Below, one piece after another: positions 60,283 through 64,000 of a DNA stretch of 64,000 nt. The notes under the pieces are model-generated. The model was given only the letters and a program-made list of their open reading frames with translations, did no database searches and was not told the origin of the DNA. Position 1 is the stretch's first letter. Every line of letters begins with the position of its first letter. Both the position numbers and the translations under genes were made by a program. Origin of the DNA: Lentibacillus sp041689365 (GTDB lineage: Bacteria; Bacillota; Bacilli; Bacillales; Amphibacillaceae); the NCBI GenBank assembly GCA_041689365.1, contig JBDNGJ010000092.1, positions 10,206 to 74,205 on the forward strand, in the 5' to 3' direction.

Positions 60283-61878
60283 TTAATCATCTGCGATCCA
60301 GCTTCGTAAAAGTTTAGCAAACTCTTCTGGCTTTTCTTTAGCCATTTTCTCCAGTTGTTTTTTACGTACTACCGATTCAGAATCTTGCTCATTACCTATT
60401 TCAGGTAGTTCCTCACTCATTTCAGTGTTCACTTTCTCTTCTACTATTTCCTCTTCATCCGTCTTACGGTTCCGTATTAATAAGAATATTAATAAGATAA
60501 TAATTGCTAATAATACTCCGCCTGCTATATACATCCATAATGGAATAACTGGGGTAGTAGGTTGTGCTGTATTAGCACTTTCACTAAATTCCTGGAATAC
60601 AATAGATGTTTTTTCTTCAGGCTGAACCTCCCCGTATTCTTCATCTATTGATGTACTGATGATTGAATTTAAAATTGATGCCATTCCTGCAGAAACTGTT
60701 TCTTGTTCCTGATTCGATAGATATTGAATGTCGTCCCCGTTCTTGCTTTTCACTTCATCAACCGCTACCTGAATTCCTAAATCACGAATCTTGTAGGGGC
60801 TTTCTACAATTTCTTTACGTATACGGTTATACTCATTATTTATCGTTTCCTTTGAAAGCTCGTAGTCACCATTTCGGCCTTCTTCTGTTGCCTCATAACC
60901 TGGTATGTCACCTTCACCGGTCCCGACTGTTCCACCAACCGGCGGATTTCCTGTGTATGTTTCCTGAATACTTTCAATACTTACTGGTAGCCCTTCCATG
61001 TTTTCGACATCAACTGGCTCGATAAGCTCTTCAACCCGGTTTTCCTGTGTGAAGTCAACATCAGCCGTTACTGAAACAATGACATTCTCCATTCCGACCA
61101 TAGTTCCAAGCATTTGTTGAAGTCTCCGCCGTATATCACGTTCAATATCCTTCTTTACACCCTGTTGATATGTATATGTATCCTTATTGGCAACACCGTT
61201 TTGTGAGTTCCTGTCAAAGTATTCAAAATACTGATTCATAATAACGATATCTTTAGCCGGCAAATTAGGAACAGCTTTTGATACTAAATGATATAATGAG
61301 TCAATTTGGTTCCCTTTAAATTGATAGCCAGGTTGTGTGTTTATAACAATGGAAGCACTAGCATCCTGCCCAGATTCACTGACAAAGACAGGTTCTTTAG
61401 GCATATTAATCATGACTTTTGCATCTTCAATTCCTTCTACACCTTTAATTAAGTTAGCTAACTCTGTTTGCATGGCATCCAGTTTTATCATGCTAAACTC
61501 ATTGTCTGTAATACCCCACGAAGCATTTTCGCTGAAAAAAGAGTAATCTATGTTACCACTATTCGGAATACCCTGTCCTGCAAGATCAACAAGAAGTGAA
61601 TTCACATTGCTTTCCGGTACGGTAACAGTTGTTCCTCCGCTTTCCAGTTCATAAGTAATACCACGTGCATCTAACTCACTTTTTATTTGACCGACTTCCT
61701 GTAAAGATAGGTTATTATATAAAGGAACAAGCTTAGTGTCAGATGTAAACAGTATTATTGCTGTAATCAAAGCAACAACTATTACGATAGAACCTATAAA
61801 TATTCCTTTTTGACCTTTGGTACGTTTGGTCCAAAAAGATTTAGCTGTATCTTTGAATTTCAATAATTTTTCCTTCAT
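60283..61878 (-). CDS. fliF: Flagellar MS-ring protein FliF
   Basis: Base of the flagellum. About 531 aa from the ATG at 61878 (GGGGG site). Two membrane segments (about 25-45 and 440-460) flank the periplasmic ring domains (LVDLAGQGIPNSGNIDYSFF and the NMPKEPVFVSE region). The C-terminal FliG-binding tail ends EEFAKLLRSWIADD. Lies 208 bases after the end of fliE, a longer gap than usual. Confidence 0.96.
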   Translation of the reverse strand: MKEKLLKFKDTAKSFWTKRTKGQKGIFIGSIVIVVALITAIILFTSDTKLVPLYNNLSLQEVGQIKSELDARGITYELESGGTTVTVPESNVNSLLVDLAGQGIPNSGNIDYSFFSENASWGITDNEFSMIKLDAMQTELANLIKGVEGIEDAKVMINMPKEPVFVSESGQDASASIVINTQPGYQFKGNQIDSLYHLVSKAVPNLPAKDIVIMNQYFEYFDRNSQNGVANKDTYTYQQGVKKDIERDIRRRLQQMLGTMVGMENVIVSVTADVDFTQENRVEELIEPVDVENMEGLPVSIESIQETYTGNPPVGGTVGTGEGDIPGYEATEEGRNGDYELSKETINNEYNRIRKEIVESPYKIRDLGIQVAVDEVKSKNGDDIQYLSNQEQETVSAGMASILNSIISTSIDEEYGEVQPEEKTSIVFQEFSESANTAQPTTPVIPLWMYIAGGVLLAIIILLIFLLIRNRKTDEEEIVEEKVNTEMSEELPEIGNEQDSESVVRKKQLEKMAKEKPEEFAKLLRSWIADD

Positions 61879-62007
61879 ATATCCCCCGCCAAATCCCAAT
61901 TTCTTTTTAAAAACTATCTTAGCAATTCTATAGCTACTATTAGGACCTCATAAAAATCGTCTGAATACTTTTATAATCTCAATATACTCCCTTATACTGG
62001 TGTATAA

Positions 62008-62076
62008 GTCTTTTTAGCGAAATCCTAATTGTAATTTTACAGTTTGGAAAGTATTTATACTCTATCTACTGCTAAA
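62008..62076. repeat. Short intergenic repeat, diverged copy 3 (fliE-fliF gap)
   Basis: GTCTTTTTAGCG, then a diverged middle, then GGAAAGTATTTATACT and ACTGCTAAA. It resembles 32591-32650 and the ACTGCTAAA end of 13161-13206. It lies within the gap between fliE and fliF. Confidence 0.45.
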
Positions 62077-62107
62077 CAATACTTGCTTTTTAGAAAGATA
62101 GTTTCCT

Positions 62108-62413
62108 TTATATCTGCATGCGCATAATTTCTTTATATGCATCTATTACTTTACGTTGTATTTGCACAGATGTCTCCAACGTAACGCTGGCTTTTTGTGC
62201 TGTAATCATAACGTTATGTAAATCGTCTACCTCGCCCTTTGCCATTTCTTTCGTTTTTGTATCTGAAGCAACTTGTGTGTCATTCACATGCTCAATAGCT
62301 GCTTTTAATGAATTCGCAAAGTTACTTTGTGCTTCACCTGGCGAGATTGATGGCTTGGCTGTTTCTGTATTGGTTATTGCAGGCTGATTTAATCCATTTA
62401 CTAAAGGGTTCAT
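62108..62413 (-). CDS. fliE: Flagellar hook-basal body protein FliE
   Basis: Links the MS ring to the rod. 101 aa with NFANSLKAAIEHVNDTQV and the C-terminal TAQKASVTLETSVQIQRKVI and DAYKEIMRMQI. ATG with AAGGAG. After flgC by 18 bases. Confidence 0.94.
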   Translation of the reverse strand: MNPLVNGLNQPAITNTETAKPSISPGEAQSNFANSLKAAIEHVNDTQVASDTKTKEMAKGEVDDLHNVMITAQKASVTLETSVQIQRKVIDAYKEIMRMQI

Positions 62414-62431
62414 ATAATAGCTCCTTCATTA

Positions 62432-62887
62432 TTATTTTCCTATTTCCAGTGCCTTTAACAACATATTTTTACTTGCATTCATTGATGTTATGTTCGCTTC
62501 ATACGATCTAGTTGCACTCATCAAATCTACCATTTCTTTTAATGGGTCCACATTTGGCATTTCCACGTAACCTGCTTCATCAGCATCTGGATGATTAGGG
62601 TTATATACAACCTTAAACGGCTCGTCATCTTCAACAATTTCTGATACTTTCACTCCAGAACCCTGATTTGATGTGGAATTAGTAGCTTTATGTAAGAAAG
62701 ATTTAAAATTTTGTCCGGTTGGTTCCATAACAACCATTTTCCTTCGATAAGGTTCATACTCACCATTTTCATTCATGGTAGCCCTGGTTGTTTGAGCATT
62801 AGCAATATTTGACGAAACAACGTCCATACGAAGTCTTTGCGCTGTTAAGGCGCTTGCACTTGTGTTAATTGCATTAAATATTGACAT
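62432..62887 (-). CDS. flgC: Flagellar rod protein FlgC
   Basis: Proximal rod. 151 aa with NTSASALTAQRLRMDVVSSN and IANAQTT at the N-terminus, and C-terminal GYVEMPNVDPLKEMVDLMSA then TRSYEANITSMNASKNMLLK. Two bases after flgB. Confidence 0.96.
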   Translation of the reverse strand: MSIFNAINTSASALTAQRLRMDVVSSNIANAQTTRATMNENGEYEPYRRKMVVMEPTGQNFKSFLHKATNSTSNQGSGVKVSEIVEDDEPFKVVYNPNHPDADEAGYVEMPNVDPLKEMVDLMSATRSYEANITSMNASKNMLLKALEIGK

Positions 62888-62889
62888 AA

Positions 62890-63288
62890 TTATCTACCTC
62901 CTCTAATCACCGTTTGAATACTACTAAATTTACCGTTGATACGGTCTACCAAACTTCGGTAATAAATTTGGTTCTTTGCTAAGTCAGACATTTCTTTATC
63001 TATGTCAACATTATTCCCGTTATGGTTATACATGGTGTTCTGGTTTGTGACCGTTTTAAAAGAACTATTTGAATTTATATTATTAAAAGGAATATGTTCC
63101 GGATGTGTTCGCTTTGTCTCAATGGACGTATTTAGCGCTTCATTTAACACATTTTTAAAAACAACGTCCTTCGACTTATAATCCGGTGTGTCGACATTTG
63201 CAATATTACTTGAAATAGTCCGATTTTTAGCCGATGCATAATTAAGAGAGTTTTCAAGTGTCTGGAACGTGCCACCAAATAATTCCAT
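62890..63288 (-). CDS. flgB: Flagellar rod protein FlgB
   Basis: Proximal rod. 132 aa with LENSLNYASAKNRTISSNIA, NVDTPDYKSKDV and the C-terminal NNVDIDKEMSDLAKNQIYYR. ATG with GGAGG. First gene of the fla/che operon in this window. Confidence 0.96.
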   Translation of the reverse strand: MELFGGTFQTLENSLNYASAKNRTISSNIANVDTPDYKSKDVVFKNVLNEALNTSIETKRTHPEHIPFNNINSNSSFKTVTNQNTMYNHNGNNVDIDKEMSDLAKNQIYYRSLVDRINGKFSSIQTVIRGGR

Positions 63289-63347
63289 TGCAATTCCTCC
63301 AAAATTTTTATGAAAAGACAGACATAAACTATTATATGTATACGAAC

Positions 63348-63376
63348 ATTATAATTTATAACGCATTTAAAGTCTA
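63348..63376 (-). promoter_or_regulatory. Sigma-A type promoter for the fla/che operon
   Basis: Minus-strand -35 TAGACT (63376-63371; 4 of 6), 17-base spacer, -10 TATAAT (63353-63348; perfect). Start near 63341, giving a ~53-base leader to flgB. The stretch 63377-63600 is AT-rich and shows no gene, no good sigma-D promoter and no full CodY box. Confidence 0.65.
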
Positions 63377-63600
63377 TCACATTTCGACAATTTTCTCTTT
63401 GGGAAAAATAATTAGTTAAATTTATCTAGGACTATATACATATAAAATATACTTTTTATACCAAAAGGTGATATAAATTATTAATTTTATTGAGTTAATT
63501 ACCCGCTAAAAAGTATTTATCAACAAAGAAGCAGTTTTTTCACAAAACCTAGTTATCCTTTAAAAATATATCTATACTTCATTAACTCCATACAAAACAA

Positions 63601-63835
63601 TAGGCTGTTTTCAAAAAGATTGTTGCTTTTACCAAGTAATGAGTCTTAGACACAGTTGATATAAAATGCGAACTAACATGCTGAGTGCTATGACACCGCT
63701 CCGGAAATACACTTCGCGCACCAAGAGCGGCTGATGAGCCTCCTTGCTCCTACGTCGCTCCGTAGACTCATCTAGGCCTCAGCTCCCACAGGAGTCTACG
63801 TGTATTTCCTCCGCTGTTGACTGGAGTAGAAATCC
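63601..63835. repeat. GC-rich composite repeat, plus orientation
   Basis: TAGGC lead box at 63601-63625, TTGATATAAAATGCGAAC at 63656, then a GC-rich core with long inverted arms: GGAAATACACTTCGC near 63703 with the ACGTGTATTTCC arm near 63800, and CTCCTACGTCGCTCCGTAG inside. It is an inverted near-copy of 21250-21494. No ORF supported. Confidence 0.85.
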
Positions 63836-63867
63836 CTATAGAAGAAATGTGTGACAGCACTACACTA

Positions 63868-63998
63868 GTCCGGGTGAGCGGAGGGCGGTGACTCCTGCGG
63901 GAATAGCAACAGCTGAAGATCCCGCAGGAAGCGGTTATTTCTTCCGAGGAAGCTGAAGCGTTGCCCGCGGAAAGAATCCGCCCGTAGCGACCCCGGAC
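63868..63998. repeat. Second GC-rich repeat subtype at the window end
   Basis: Bounded by GTCCGGG (63868-63874) and CCCGGAC (63992-63998), with inner pairs GGGCGG/CCGCCC and TCCTGCGGGA/TCCCGCAGGA. This is the typical Bacillaceae GC-rich extragenic repeat, able to fold into one long hairpin. It may extend or be followed by more copies outside the window. Confidence 0.8.
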
Positions 63999-64000
63999 GA

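Noticed and set aside
63380..63410. Possible CodY box upstream of flgB
   Set aside because: Only one half (GAAAATT) fits; the full 15-base consensus has about seven mismatches.

Overview
The window is a low-GC Firmicutes chromosome segment, most likely from a moderately halophilic or alkaliphilic spore-former of the family Bacillaceae (Oceanobacillus/Virgibacillus/Lentibacillus type). The evidence is the near-complete match in gene order to the Bacillus subtilis spoIIIE-to-flgB block, a sigma-K type spoVF promoter, the DPA synthase genes, the fla/che operon layout, and Bacillaceae-type GC-rich intergenic repeats. Every gene I accept is on the minus strand, so transcription runs from high to low coordinates. 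I see no tRNA, rRNA, CRISPR array, transposase or prophage.

Layout in transcription order. (1) 63.4-34.3 kb is the fla/che operon: flgB-flgC-fliE, a gap holding a short repeat, then fliF-fliG-fliH-fliI-fliJ-motE-fliK-flgD, a TIGR02530-type gene, flgE-flbD-fliL-fliM-fliY-cheY-fliO-fliP-fliQ-fliR-flhB-flhA-flhF-flhG-cheB-cheA-cheW-cheC-cheD-sigD, a fapA-like gene, a 102-residue unknown and swrB. It starts from a sigma-A type promoter at 63.35 kb. cheA is interrupted by an in-frame stop between the HPt domain and the rest of the kinase. (2) 33.6-26.8 kb carries rpsB, tsf, pyrH, frr, uppS, cdsA and rseP, with structured leaders before rpsB and uppS; dxr and proS, which belong here in B. subtilis, are absent. 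(3) 26.8-13.2 kb carries polC, an inserted RsbR-like STAS gene followed by a repeat cluster, then rimP-nusA-rnpM-ylxQ-infB-ylxP-rbfA, truB-ribF and rpsO. (4) 13.1-8.3 kb carries pnp, ylxY, mlpA and ymxH. (5) 8.3-3.5 kb carries spoVFA-spoVFB-asd-dapG-dapA: the lysine-branch enzymes make dihydrodipicolinate and SpoVF oxidises it to the spore solute dipicolinic acid. (6) 3.4-0.06 kb carries tepA, ylzJ and spoIIIE; rnjB, which precedes tepA in B. subtilis, is missing.

Non-genic structure is the less ordinary part. GC-rich composite repeats occupy 20.98-21.49, 33.76-34.27 and 63.60-64.00 kb and share a short AT-rich lead box. A second, 50-70 bp repeat sits upstream of pnp, tsf and fliF. There are candidate cis-acting leaders before rimP, rpsB, rpsO and uppS. 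The items I would check first are the split CheA, the possible attenuator before uppS, the altered RsbR-like protein whose stop codon lies in a repeat, and the fapA plus small-gene insertion next to sigD.
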